58,083 nt of DNA, taken from positions 1 through 58,083 of IMG/VR virus record IMGVR_UViG_3300024344_000012. One strand, 5' to 3'. Every line of letters starts with the position of its first letter. Position 1 is the stretch's first letter. The position numbers and the translations under genes are program-made. The DNA is from a virus. A model generated the notes under the pieces. It searched no databases, was not told the origin of the DNA, and saw only the letters and a list, made by a program, of their open reading frames with translations. Positions 1-9,300 of this stretch are shown one piece after another.

Positions 1-2
1 GG

Positions 3-143
3 ATAGCAGCAAATTGGGAATATGTACTAGTCGTTATTTACGCTTTAGAAAAAATCGTGAAAATGACCCCGACAAAATATGACGATATCTTATTTGATAT
101 GTTACTTAAACCAATTAAAGAGAAATTCTCACCATCAAAATAA
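3..143 (+). CDS. C-terminal end of an unidentified protein (5' partial)
   Basis: An open frame enters from upstream of the window and stops at the TAA at 141-143, leaving 46 codons. The visible tail has a short aromatic/aliphatic stretch (residues like EYVLVVYALEKIV) followed by a charged end (KEKFSPSK). It precedes a baseplate gene on the same strand, so a tail-related role is possible by position only. I do not recognise the family and the start lies outside the window. Confidence 0.55.
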   Translation: MAANWEYVLVVIYALEKIVKMTPTKYDDILFDMLLKPIKEKFSPSK

Positions 144-146
144 ATT

Positions 147-163
147 GTAATTTCAAAAATTAC
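147..163. other. Short AT-rich inverted repeat after the partial gene
   Basis: GTAATTT and AAATTAC form a 7-bp stem with a 3-nt loop just after the stop at 143. There is no clean T-tract behind it, so it may be an mRNA end-protecting hairpin rather than a terminator. The rest of the gap to 223 holds an AT-rich stretch and the gene start signal AGAGGAAAC at about 211-219. Confidence 0.3.
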
Positions 164-222
164 TAATATAGTTATAATAAACAGGTTTTAAATCTTAATG
201 ATAACAATCAGAGGAAACGCTT

Positions 223-978
223 ATGGCGCAATATAAATTTCCAACGGAAGTAGTAAATCTTCCGTCTAAAGGAAAGTTGTATCCAAAATCAAATCCACTT
301 TCAAAAGGTGAGGTTGAATTAAAATATATGACAGCAAAAGAAGAAGATATTCTTACTTCTATAAATCTAATACGTAAAGGTATTGTGTTAGATAAAGTTC
401 TTGAATCAATAATAGTAGATAAAAAAATAAAAGTTGATGATTTATTAGTTGGTGATAAGAATGGATTAATTATTGCTGCAAGAATACTTGGATATGGTAA
501 AAACTATGATGTAACAGCCGCATGTTCAGACTGTGGAGAAACAAGTACTTTAGATGTAGACTGTACTTTATTAAAAGACAAAGAACTTTCAGATGATATA
601 AAAGAAAATAAATTTTCTATAACTTTACCAGCAACTAAAGTAACTTTAGAATTTAAACTTATTTCAAGTGGTGAAGAAAAAAAGGTAGAAAAAGATGTAG
701 AAGCTATGAAAAAAATTCAACCAGATATTGATTATACTAATTCTTTTAAATTTAAAAGAATGATTACTTCAATAGATGGTGATACCACACAATCAGTTAT
801 TAATGATTTTGTTGATAATAAATTTTTAGCACAAGATTCATTAGAATTTAGAAGATATATTAATAAAATATCACCAGATGTAGATATGACTTATCCATTT
901 GAATGCACACATTGTTCTCACACCCAGGAGGTGGTGGTCCCGTTGGGGACAGGGTTTTTTTGGCCTAACGCATCATAA
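223..978 (+). CDS. 26: Baseplate hub assembly protein, T4 gp26-like
   Basis: A 251-residue protein of the T4 gp26/gp51-like baseplate family, which helps assemble the central hub. The N-terminus carries the typical 'PTEVVNLPSKGKLY' and 'KYMTAKEEDILT' blocks seen in marine T4-like phages. Two CxxC pairs (C101/C104 and C228/C231) look like the halves of a zinc site. An AGAGGAAA Shine-Dalgarno precedes the ATG. The frame ends with 'GTGFFWPNAS'. The downstream region continues in another frame with sequence that looks like a natural C-terminal extension (see 899-1171), so the complete product may be longer through frameshifting, or the gene may be broken. Family assignment is strong; the exact role is inferred from T4. 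Confidence 0.8.
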   Translation: MAQYKFPTEVVNLPSKGKLYPKSNPLSKGEVELKYMTAKEEDILTSINLIRKGIVLDKVLESIIVDKKIKVDDLLVGDKNGLIIAARILGYGKNYDVTAACSDCGETSTLDVDCTLLKDKELSDDIKENKFSITLPATKVTLEFKLISSGEEKKVEKDVEAMKKIQPDIDYTNSFKFKRMITSIDGDTTQSVINDFVDNKFLAQDSLEFRRYINKISPDVDMTYPFECTHCSHTQEVVVPLGTGFFWPNAS

Positions 979-1171
979 TAAACTTCAAGTTCACGAAGAA
1001 ATATTCACACTATTAAATTACGGAAATGGTGGTTACACTTTTCAAGAAGTGTACGCTATGCCCGTACATCTCAGAAAATACTATCTAAAAAGATTAGCTA
1101 AAGAGTATTCAGATATCGCCAAAGAGCGACAGAAGATATATGACCAATCTATTGCTAAACGAAAATCATAA
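899..1171 (+). CDS. Second-frame continuation of the gp26-like gene (possible frameshift product)
   Basis: This frame overlaps the end of the gp26-like gene. Its first part only reads gp26 codons out of frame and is probably not translated from the ATG at 899, which lacks a Shine-Dalgarno. The meaningful part starts near 971 and encodes about 66 residues, with 'HEEIFTLLNYGNGGYTF' and 'YAMPVHLRKYYLKRL', then a basic tail. That pattern looks like a conserved helical domain of baseplate or tail-assembly chaperones. No ATG, GTG or TTG with a good ribosome site lies close to it, so a frameshift fusion or translational coupling is the simplest explanation. Confidence 0.55.
   Translation: MNAHIVLTPRRWWSRWGQGFFGLTHHNKLQVHEEIFTLLNYGNGGYTFQEVYAMPVHLRKYYLKRLAKEYSDIAKERQKIYDQSIAKRKS
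952..978 (+). other. Candidate programmed frameshift region at the end of the gp26-like gene
   Basis: The zero frame reads GGG TTT TTT TGG, then AAC GCA TCA TAA. The frame that continues is +1 (equivalently -2). The T7 run at 955-961 lets a Phe tRNA re-pair after either shift, and the TCA-TAA stop context at 973-978 offers another +1 site. A strong Shine-Dalgarno-like CAGGAGG lies upstream at 925-931 inside the coding sequence. A homopolymer sequencing error is the main alternative. Confidence 0.35.
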
Positions 1172-1228
1172 TTTTTGATATTTATTTATAACTAATCCCA
1201 ACAACAAAATTTCAAAATGGAGTATAAA

Positions 1229-1465
1229 ATGTCTAATAGATTAGATGAGGGTATTATAGGAAAAATAGTTCAAAAAGTATTAATGATGTTAATTAGTGGG
1301 AAATCCCGCAAAGCTGTTCAAGCTTTCAAAAAAGACCCACAGATGCAACGTAAATTAATGAACCTAAAAAAATCTACAGAAGATTTTTATACATCATTAG
1401 AAAAAATGAAAAAAGCAGACCCAAAATTTGCAAAGGATTTTGATACACTACGTAATTTGAGGTAA
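1229..1465 (+). CDS. Small helical basic protein, function unknown
   Basis: A 78-residue protein. I chose the ATG at 1229 over the one at 1217 because TGGAG at 1218-1222 sits 6 nt ahead of it. The sequence is lysine-rich and predicted helical, with a hydrophobic early segment ('VQKVLMMLISGKSRKAV') and a later coiled-coil-like part. It lies directly before the probable tape-measure gene, so a role as a small tail chaperone is possible from position alone. No family recognised. Confidence 0.65.
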   Translation: MSNRLDEGIIGKIVQKVLMMLISGKSRKAVQAFKKDPQMQRKLMNLKKSTEDFYTSLEKMKKADPKFAKDFDTLRNLR

Positions 1466-1471
1466 TAAAAC

Positions 1472-3037
1472 ATGCCTGCCATTCCAAATAAACAGGAACA
1501 AAAAGAAGTTAATGATCTTCTCAACCAAGCCGTAGAACTTATGAAAAAAATAAATGGTGCTGTAGATAGTAATGCAGATACATTTACAAAGTTTAAGGGT
1601 AGGGTTGCTGATGCATCAGCAACTGCAACTGCATACTTAAAAAAAGTAACTGATGCTGGTGAATATACTGGTAAGGGACTTGGTAAAGGTGTAGTTGATT
1701 TTGATAAAACTGCAAAGTTCATAAATGAAAATTTTGATGACATAGTTAGTGGTGTCATGGAAATTCCAAAAGGATTACAACTTGGTGCAGCTAGGGCAGG
1801 TAATTTAGCTGGATATGTAGGTCCTGAGGGTGTATTTGATGAGGGTTTAAAAAATGCAGTTGACTCTGTTTATCGTTTACAAGAAGTAATATCAGACCCT
1901 AAAACACACGCAGCTTTTGAAGGAATAGATAATGCAGCTGGTAGTATACAAGGTTCATTAGATAGTATTCCCGGTGGAAAGTCATTACAAAAAGCATTTG
2001 GTATAGATGTTGCTGGTGGAGCTAAAAAACTAAAAAGTAATATGTTAGATGTTGCTACAGGTAAAGGTTCTATTAAAGATTTAATTAAAGGTACTGGACT
2101 TTTAAAAATTGGTATGTTAGCAGCTGCAGCTGCAGTAGTATCGTTTGGATTAGAAGCAAATAAAGTCCAAAAAGATTTAGGTGTTTCTTATTCAGAATCC
2201 GCAAAAATATTAGCTACTTCTAAATCAATAGCATTAGTAAACAAAGCTAATGGAATGACTCAAGAAGATACGTTGAGTATTATGAAAGGTATAGCTTCAG
2301 AGTTTGGTAGTTTTAGTAAAGCAACAGCTGCAACCACATTACAAGCTAGTAACTTAGTAGCAAACTTTGGATTGAGTGCAGATAGTGTTGGATCATTAGC
2401 AAGAAATATACAAACAGTTGGTGGTGGTACATTAGAAGCCTCTTTAAATTCAGCTGAATTATTTGGTAATATGGCGAGAACAGCAGATGTTCCTGTCGGT
2501 GAGGTGATGAACGATATAGCAAAGAGTACAGAAATTTTTGCTAAATTTGGTCAAGATGGTGGAGCAAATATAGCAGCAGCTGCAATATCGGCTAAAAAAT
2601 TAGGTTTAGAATTGTCTAATGTAGCTTCCATAGCAAATAGTCTTTTAAACTTTGAAGATTCTATACAGAAACAAATGGAAGCTGAGGTTTTATTAGGTAA
2701 AGAATTAAATCTTGAAAAAGCAAGGGAAATGGTATTTAATAATGACATAGCAGGAGCTATGGAAGAGATAAGTCAATTGGTTTCACCAGAAGAATTTAAC
2801 GCTATGGATGCAGTTAGAAGAGAAGCGTTAGCTGCAGCAACTGGTTTAGATGCAGCAGCTCTTTCAAGAGCTATCACCGCTGGTGGAGCAGGTGGTGGTG
2901 GAATAACAACTGCTATGAGAACAGGTGGAGCACCATCAGGTGGTGGTGGAACTGATAAAATGGATATGTTGATAACAACAGTTCAAGAGGGTAATGCAAA
3001 TATGGTTAGAGCAGTACAAGGATCAGGAGTAGGTTAA
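1472..3037 (+). CDS. Probable tail tape-measure / baseplate hub protein (gp29-position)
   Basis: A 521-residue, Ala/Gly/Ser-rich and largely helical protein in the place where T4-like phages carry hub and tape-measure genes. An N-terminal coiled-coil-like part (residues 1-60) is followed by a low-complexity helical body, one strongly hydrophobic segment near residues 209-226 ('GMLAAAAAVVSFGLEANK'), and a Gly-rich C-terminus with 'GGAGGGG' and 'GAPSGGGG'. A single hydrophobic segment in a long helical protein is typical of tape measures, which span the tail tube and may enter the host membrane. The length is close to T4 gp29 (about 590). The stop overlaps the next start by one base. No direct similarity was verified. 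Confidence 0.55.
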   Translation: MPAIPNKQEQKEVNDLLNQAVELMKKINGAVDSNADTFTKFKGRVADASATATAYLKKVTDAGEYTGKGLGKGVVDFDKTAKFINENFDDIVSGVMEIPKGLQLGAARAGNLAGYVGPEGVFDEGLKNAVDSVYRLQEVISDPKTHAAFEGIDNAAGSIQGSLDSIPGGKSLQKAFGIDVAGGAKKLKSNMLDVATGKGSIKDLIKGTGLLKIGMLAAAAAVVSFGLEANKVQKDLGVSYSESAKILATSKSIALVNKANGMTQEDTLSIMKGIASEFGSFSKATAATTLQASNLVANFGLSADSVGSLARNIQTVGGGTLEASLNSAELFGNMARTADVPVGEVMNDIAKSTEIFAKFGQDGGANIAAAAISAKKLGLELSNVASIANSLLNFEDSIQKQMEAEVLLGKELNLEKAREMVFNNDIAGAMEEISQLVSPEEFNAMDAVRREALAAATGLDAAALSRAITAGGAGGGGITTAMRTGGAPSGGGGTDKMDMLITTVQEGNANMVRAVQGSGVG

Positions 3038-6000
3038 TGGCACTTAAAGAAATGAAATCAAATTTAGCTATTGGTGTTGGTTCAAAACAAACACCACAAT
3101 CTTTTCAAGATGGTCACTCATCTACTATTGTTACAGGAGCAAAAACATTTGAAACACCACCAAGATTTCAAGTTGAGAAGAGTAAGTTTACTTCTATAAG
3201 TCGTCAAAGTGAAATATTGACTCACGAATTCAATGATAATTTTACACCAATAACTATAGCAGAAATGCAAACACCTGATTTACAGAAGTATTATGATAGA
3301 GCATTTAATAACGCTGATAGATTAGGTGCAAGAAATAATGATAGATTTGGTTTTGATGAACCATTTATTATTAAAGGAATAGGTGATAGATGGGGACCAG
3401 GTAATTTAGGATCGTTTGATGGTGGTATAGTAAGAGCAGGTGCAGTTACATCAGCAGCAAGAACTGCAGCTGACGTTCAAAGAATTGGTAAATTTTTACT
3501 AACACCAAGAGGTGTTGGTTTTATAGCAAAACAACATATATTACAAGGTTTAAATGCAGGTGGTCCTGTTATGAGATCAGATATGCCTCCTGTAGATGGA
3601 AGTTTACAAAAAATAATTAGTGATAGATTAGGACAAAATAACAAGTTTTTACTTGAACCAAAACAACAAAGATTTTCTACAGGAAGAGATATATTTGGTA
3701 GTACACCACCAACAGTAAATGAAATGAAAGGTAGTGATATCAGATCTTGGAGAGAAAGTTCAATTATAGATTCGTTACCTCTTACTGCACATTACGTTAG
3801 ACATAAAATTCCTGCAGGTTCACCAAGTATTCAATTAGTTAAAAATGTTGGTAATTTTGTTATTGATATGGGTGGTGGTACATTATCATTTATGGATGGT
3901 ATTGATGTGGCATTTCCTCACGTTAGTTTGAATCCAAGTTTTCAAGCAGGTGATATATTAACAGGAGCAGGTAGAGCAATTAAAAATGCTGCAAATGGTA
4001 TAGTTGATGTTTTCCCTAATGTTCTTAATGCAGCAGCATCAGCAGGACAAGCAATTGGTGATACAGTTGGTAATTTGATAAGAGGTATAGAAATACCAAG
4101 AATTCAGTTGGGTAATTTAAATGCATTTACATCCTTATTTCCAGATTTAATATCACTTCCTAAAGTACAAACTCCTGATTTTAGTGGTTTGAAAAATATT
4201 TTAGGTGGGTTAGCTAATACTGCGGCATCTCTTATATCTTCTATACCAGTACCAGGAGTAAAATTACCAAATATTAGTTTACCGAAGTTACCAAATATGA
4301 AACTTCCAAAATTACCTAATATAAGTTTACCAGATATTAATATTGGAAATCCATTTGATGGTATACTTAATGCGGTAAAAGGAATAGAATTAAATTTCCC
4401 TAAGTTTAGTGGTAAAGGTGGATTAGGTTTAGGTTCTTTTTCTTTGCCAGATTTGTCAAATGCATTTCCAGCAATTAGATTAGGAGCTGAGATATCTAAA
4501 GGTTCACTTCATTTTGATATGGTTGCTTTTGATGTGGGTAGAGCAAAGTTTCAATCAGCATTAGAAAATTTAATACAACAACCAGCTGCTCTTAATGCAG
4601 TTGGAACTAAATCTTTTGGTAAAGATGAAGTAAATCGTCCTGATTGGATTAACAATGGAATGAGATATGGAGTATATGCAAACATAGCAGGTTCAATTCT
4701 TGGTGATAGAGGAACAAGAGCAAGTGGTACAGAAGATACACCATCACTTTATTATACAACAGCCAATCCAAGTGTAGCTCAAGATAACAAAGGTGGTTTG
4801 ACTAATTTATACAGTAAAGAAAATAGTTATGTAGAGTTAGTCGCTCCTCAAGATGGTGCAGATGTTAATGAAGCTAGACCAAAATTTGGTATAGGTTTTG
4901 ATTCAAAGAAAAAAATGCCTTATGCAGTTCAAGCAGGATTTTTAAGTGGTGAAAGATATGGTGTAGAGGATAAAAACTTCCCATTAAATACGGAGAAAAG
5001 AGCTCCTTTAAATTCAAATATATATCCAAAAGACATACCAAATGTAGTAGAAAAAGCTGGTGATAAAGCAGGAAAAAGATTACAAAAATATCAAATGTTA
5101 AGTTATGGTCAACTTTCTGAAGAAAGTAGATATGAAAATACAATTAGTAAAGCTGCTATAGAAAGAGGTCTTGGAGATTCAGGAGCTCCTGGTAGAACTG
5201 CAGTTGACGAAGCTGGTAATGTAATTCAAGTTGATGCAGGTGGTGGATTAAAAAATACTTTAAATGACCATGTAAATCTACATCCATATGGTGGAACTAC
5301 AGCAGATGAAATTGCAAATGATGAAAATAAAGATTTTATTCCATTTAAATTTAGAGATATGGTGAATGGTAAGTGGATTATATTCAGAGCAATTATTGAA
5401 AGTGTTTCAGACACATCTTCACCTGAATATGCAGAAGAAAGATATATTGGTAGACCAGATAAAGTTTATGTTTATCAAGGTGCTACAAGAAATGTTAATG
5501 TTACATTTAAAGTGATGCCAAAATCAGCTCAAGAATTAATTACACTTTGGGATAAATTAAATTATTTAAGAGGATTAGTATATCCTACAGTACAAAAAAA
5601 TCGTATGATATCACCATTTTTCAGTTTTACATTAGGTGATATGTTTGATAAACAACCAATGATTTTTCAGAGTTTAAATTTCGCAGTAGATAATGCATCA
5701 TTATGGGAAATTAAACCAGGTTTAAGACTACCAAAATTAATTAATGTTTCAGCAGACATGAGAGTTATTGATAAGAGAACTCCACAAACTACAGGTAAAC
5801 ATTATGATTTACCCTGGCTTGATGGTGATCAAGAATTTGGAACATTTGATAGAGATCCTGCATTAGCAGCTTCAATAAGACCTAATAGAAAAGCACATCA
5901 ACAATTATTTGATTCGTTAGGTATTAAAGGAGTTGGTAAAAAAGAGTTTGATAAATTAGTAAAAGGTGATAAAGCAATTATGGCTCAAAAAGCATTGATA

Positions 6001-6072
6001 GAACAATTAAAATCTGAAGGTGTATCTGCAGCAGACATACCAAAAGCAGTAAATATTCCATTTCCAGGGTAG
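3037..6072 (+). CDS. Large baseplate protein with C-terminal tail-tube-cap-like domain (gp48/gp54-like)
   Basis: A 1011-residue structural protein starting at the last base of the previous gene. The C-terminal part (about residues 760-950: 'FIPFKFRDMVNGKWIIFRAI', 'DKVYVYQGATRNVNVTFKV', 'KLNYLRGLVYPTV') resembles the tube-like barrel of T4 gp48/gp54, which joins baseplate to tail tube. The N-terminal 300 residues are Gly/Ala-rich. Between about residues 350 and 470 runs a hydrophobic Pro/Leu/Asn repeat ('LPNISLPKLPN'-type), possibly a solenoid or extended linker. It is far longer than T4 gp48 (about 364 residues), so extra domains have been gained. The assignment rests on pattern and context. 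Confidence 0.55.
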   Translation: MALKEMKSNLAIGVGSKQTPQSFQDGHSSTIVTGAKTFETPPRFQVEKSKFTSISRQSEILTHEFNDNFTPITIAEMQTPDLQKYYDRAFNNADRLGARNNDRFGFDEPFIIKGIGDRWGPGNLGSFDGGIVRAGAVTSAARTAADVQRIGKFLLTPRGVGFIAKQHILQGLNAGGPVMRSDMPPVDGSLQKIISDRLGQNNKFLLEPKQQRFSTGRDIFGSTPPTVNEMKGSDIRSWRESSIIDSLPLTAHYVRHKIPAGSPSIQLVKNVGNFVIDMGGGTLSFMDGIDVAFPHVSLNPSFQAGDILTGAGRAIKNAANGIVDVFPNVLNAAASAGQAIGDTVGNLIRGIEIPRIQLGNLNAFTSLFPDLISLPKVQTPDFSGLKNILGGLANTAASLISSIPVPGVKLPNISLPKLPNMKLPKLPNISLPDINIGNPFDGILNAVKGIELNFPKFSGKGGLGLGSFSLPDLSNAFPAIRLGAEISKGSLHFDMVAFDVGRAKFQSALENLIQQPAALNAVGTKSFGKDEVNRPDWINNGMRYGVYANIAGSILGDRGTRASGTEDTPSLYYTTANPSVAQDNKGGLTNLYSKENSYVELVAPQDGADVNEARPKFGIGFDSKKKMPYAVQAGFLSGERYGVEDKNFPLNTEKRAPLNSNIYPKDIPNVVEKAGDKAGKRLQKYQMLSYGQLSEESRYENTISKAAIERGLGDSGAPGRTAVDEAGNVIQVDAGGGLKNTLNDHVNLHPYGGTTADEIANDENKDFIPFKFRDMVNGKWIIFRAIIESVSDTSSPEYAEERYIGRPDKVYVYQGATRNVNVTFKVMPKSAQELITLWDKLNYLRGLVYPTVQKNRMISPFFSFTLGDMFDKQPMIFQSLNFAVDNASLWEIKPGLRLPKLINVSADMRVIDKRTPQTTGKHYDLPWLDGDQEFGTFDRDPALAASIRPNRKAHQQLFDSLGIKGVGKKEFDKLVKGDKAIMAQKALIEQLKSEGVSAADIPKAVNIPFPG

Positions 6073-6083
6073 GAGTTTAAATT

Positions 6084-6380
6084 ATGGGAAGATATGATGA
6101 TATATTATTAAAATTTAATAAAAAAGGACAGAGAGTTCTTGTTCCTACTATATATCCTACAATACCAATATCAGATAATGATCAATTTGTTTATCCACAA
6201 GATGGTGATAGATTAGATAATTTAGCTTATAAATACTATAATGATGCGTCTTTGTGGTGGGTTATCGCACAAGCAAATGAATTAGGTAAAGGTAGAACCA
6301 TATTAAATCCAAACTTTCAAATAAGAATTCCAGGCAATATTACAACTATAATCGCTAATTTTAACGCACTAAATGAGTAA
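6084..6380 (+). CDS. Small baseplate protein with LysM-like domain (gp53-like)
   Basis: A 98-residue protein with a recognisable LysM-type core: 'DGDRLDNLAYKYYNDASLWW' at about residues 41-60, then 'VIAQANELGKG' and a closing 'NPNFQIRIPGN'. LysM domains of this kind occur in T4 gp53 and related small baseplate proteins of contractile systems, where they bridge hub and wedge rather than bind peptidoglycan. GGAG lies just before the ATG. It sits between two very large baseplate genes. It is much shorter than T4 gp53 (about 196 residues), so it may be only the LysM-bearing equivalent. Confidence 0.65.
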   Translation: MGRYDDILLKFNKKGQRVLVPTIYPTIPISDNDQFVYPQDGDRLDNLAYKYYNDASLWWVIAQANELGKGRTILNPNFQIRIPGNITTIIANFNALNE

Positions 6381-6383
6381 AAA

Positions 6384-9300
6384 ATGATTCAGTTAAAACC
6401 AATTGATTCAGAAGTTCAAAAAACCCTTATTGAAAAGATAAAACAATCTGGAAAAAAAGAACGTCCAGTTGGAGAACCTTTATCAGGTGATAAGGGTAAC
6501 TATATGCAAGCTAGAACTACTTGGGCTAGAATGATTTCATTATCAGTTCCTAAAGATGCACCAGACCAACCCGTAGTGATATCTGCAGGGGAAGAAATGG
6601 TTGATGAATCAAGATTGAGTGCCGGAAAATTAAGTTTTACAGATCAAGTAGAAACAACTAAACAAGTTGGTAATGTATTAAAAACAGTAAATCAAAAAGT
6701 AAGTGGTAAAACCTCAAAAATTAATGGAGCGATTCGTGGTGATTTTTATGATGTATATCAAAAAGATAATTACAATAGACCAATTGCTGGGTTAAAAGGA
6801 ATAAGTACGCGAATACAAGGACAATCAAAAGCTATAAGAAGTGCAGAAATAAAATGGATATGTTGGGATTTTGATACATTAGAGAGATTAACACCATATT
6901 TTCTTTCTCCAGGAGTTTCAGTAGCATTAGAGTTTGGTTGGATGTGGCCTGGTCACACACCAGAAGAATTTATCTATGACAATTGGATGAAAATGGATGC
7001 AAAAAAAATAGGTGATTTGAGTAATGTAGTTAGAAAAAAAGGAAAAGGTAATCAAGAATTAGTATATGGTATAGTTAAAAATTTTACTTGGACTGGTAGA
7101 GATGATGGTGGGTTCGATTGTGTTACAGAAATAGTATCACCATCTTCTAATGTTTTTAAAACACAAATGGGTGATTCTGAAGAAACACCATCATTTGAAA
7201 TCCCAGCTGATATAAGAAATCAAATCAGACAAGAGAGATCTGTTTTAAAAAGTAGAGAGGGTGAAGTTAAAAAAATAAGAGATGATGATCAAATACAAAG
7301 AGCCTTAAAAGAAGAATTTCCTAAAGCAGATAAAGAGGGTATACAAAATATGCCACCAAAAATATTATTTGAAAATTTTAGAGAAATTTTATTAAATATG
7401 AAATATATCTATGAAGATGGTGGAGTTTTAGGTGCAGGTGGAGACGCTGATTGGAAGAATACAATTGAAGGTGAAAATGAAGAGTTTAAGGATACTATAC
7501 TTGTAGAAAAACTTGGACTTTTTACTAGCAATAGTAATATTGATGAAAGATATCTTGGTCCTTATATAACATATGGTTGGTTTGAAGATAATATATTAAG
7601 TCGTTTTATATCAAAAATTCACGATAATAATAAAATAGGTTATCAAATACGTTCTGTAGATAAATTATTTACTGGAGTTGATGGAGCAAATGTTTATGAA
7701 AGTGTTAAAATAAATAATGATGTTGATAATTTATTAACATTAAATGCGAATGAAGTTATCATACCTGGTCAATGGCCAATGGATTTAGATTTTGCAACAA
7801 AAGAAATATCAGGAATGTCCGCACCACCACCCGCAGGTGAACATTTTCAAGGATATTCAACTACAAGAGCGGCTTATGTAAGTTTAATGAATAAAGTTAG
7901 AGAATTAGCACCATTTAATGTAGAACCAATAGATGAAGATTCATTGAGAGCACAAGGTGCGGTAGGTAAATATAAAGAGTTTATGACGGGAACTTCGGAT
8001 AGGATGGGTATGAGTATAGGTGGTGGTTTATTAACAGGTGGAGTTAAAGATACAGTAGGTTCTAATATCCAATTTCGTAAATTACAACAGAGAGATGCTA
8101 ATAAAAAATTAAAAATATCTCAAGCAAAAGATGGAGAAGCACCACCACAAGGAAAAGGTTATTTAAGAAATTTACTTATAAATTCAAAAATTATAGAAGA
8201 AGAAATGAGTAATGCTAATACACTTGAAGATGGTTTAATGAATTTAATGAAAAGAATAAGTGCAGCTTGTGGTAATATTTGGGATTTTAAATTAAGTTCA
8301 GATCCTGATAATGAATTTCAAGTTAAAGTTATTGAAGATAGTACTACTGAACAACCTGTAAGAAATTTATTAAATAATAAGAGTATTGATTTAGCTACGG
8401 GTGATATAACAGAGGGTTATGTTGATGGTAATGGTAATATTGCAAATCCAGGATTAATGGTATTTCCAACTTGGCAAGTTAATTCAATAGTGCATAGACA
8501 GGATATGGTTACTAAATTACCATCTCAGATGGCTACAGCAGCAATTTATGGAAGAAATATAAATAGTACAGAGGCTGCATCAGAAGATTTATCTTTAGAA
8601 CCAGCAGGTAAAGCTATAGGTAAATTATTTAATGCAGGAATGGAAGAACCAAAAAATCCTAAAGATGCAATATTGAAGAGTATGGAAAGAGTATTGGGAA
8701 ATTCAAAATATAAAACTTGGGGTTATAATTTGAATACTACTTTAGTACCAGAGTTAAATGTACAAGCTTCTTATTTTGATGGAAGTGTAACGGGAATTGA
8801 TTTAGATTTTGATAGGATAGTACAAATTTATACTGAAAAGCAAATTATGGAAATTTTAGAAGATGGTGTTCCATCACTAGATGAAGAGGGTGAACCTGAA
8901 ACTTTTACTAATAAACTTAAAAAAGCTTTTAAAACTATTTCTTGGGCTAATCCTGGTCTTTTACTATTGCGAGCTCAGTATGCTATATCACAAAAAGCAC
9001 ACGCTGCTGTTGCAAGTTGGTGGGAAAAAGGGTTAGATTTTAGATTCTTATATACAAACAATGGAAAAATGAAAAAACATTTTAAAACTGCATTGGTATA
9101 TTTTTTAAAACAAGCACCAACTTCTTTAGAAAGAACAAAAGACGTTATGACACCAATAGAATTATCTGTAACTATTGATGGAACGGGTGGTATATTTGCA
9201 GGTGAAGCATTTTCAAGTTCGTATATTCCTAAGAGATATAGAGAAGCTTGTGTGTTTCAGATAATGGATGTAGCTCACGAATTAGATTCAGCAGGATGGA

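Noticed and set aside
1171-1200. TTGATATTTATTTATAAC stretch resembling a T4 late promoter (also near 10157)
   Set aside because: The T4 late consensus TATAAATA is not present in this orientation and the match is no better than expected in AT-rich gaps.
1387-1758. Minus-strand open frame of 123 codons
   Set aside because: It mirrors the real plus-strand tape-measure region, is Ser/Phe/Leu-rich as expected for antisense of Lys/Asp/Ala-rich coding, and has no ribosome site. All convincing genes are on the plus strand.
4874-5143. Minus-strand open frame, hydrophobic and His/Leu-rich
   Set aside because: Antisense shadow of the 1011-residue baseplate gene; composition follows from AT-rich reversal and there is no start context.
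9210-9235. TTCGTATATTC resembling the -10 part of the repeated promoter
   Set aside because: It lies inside the hub-protein coding frame and has no TTGAC box 18 bp upstream.
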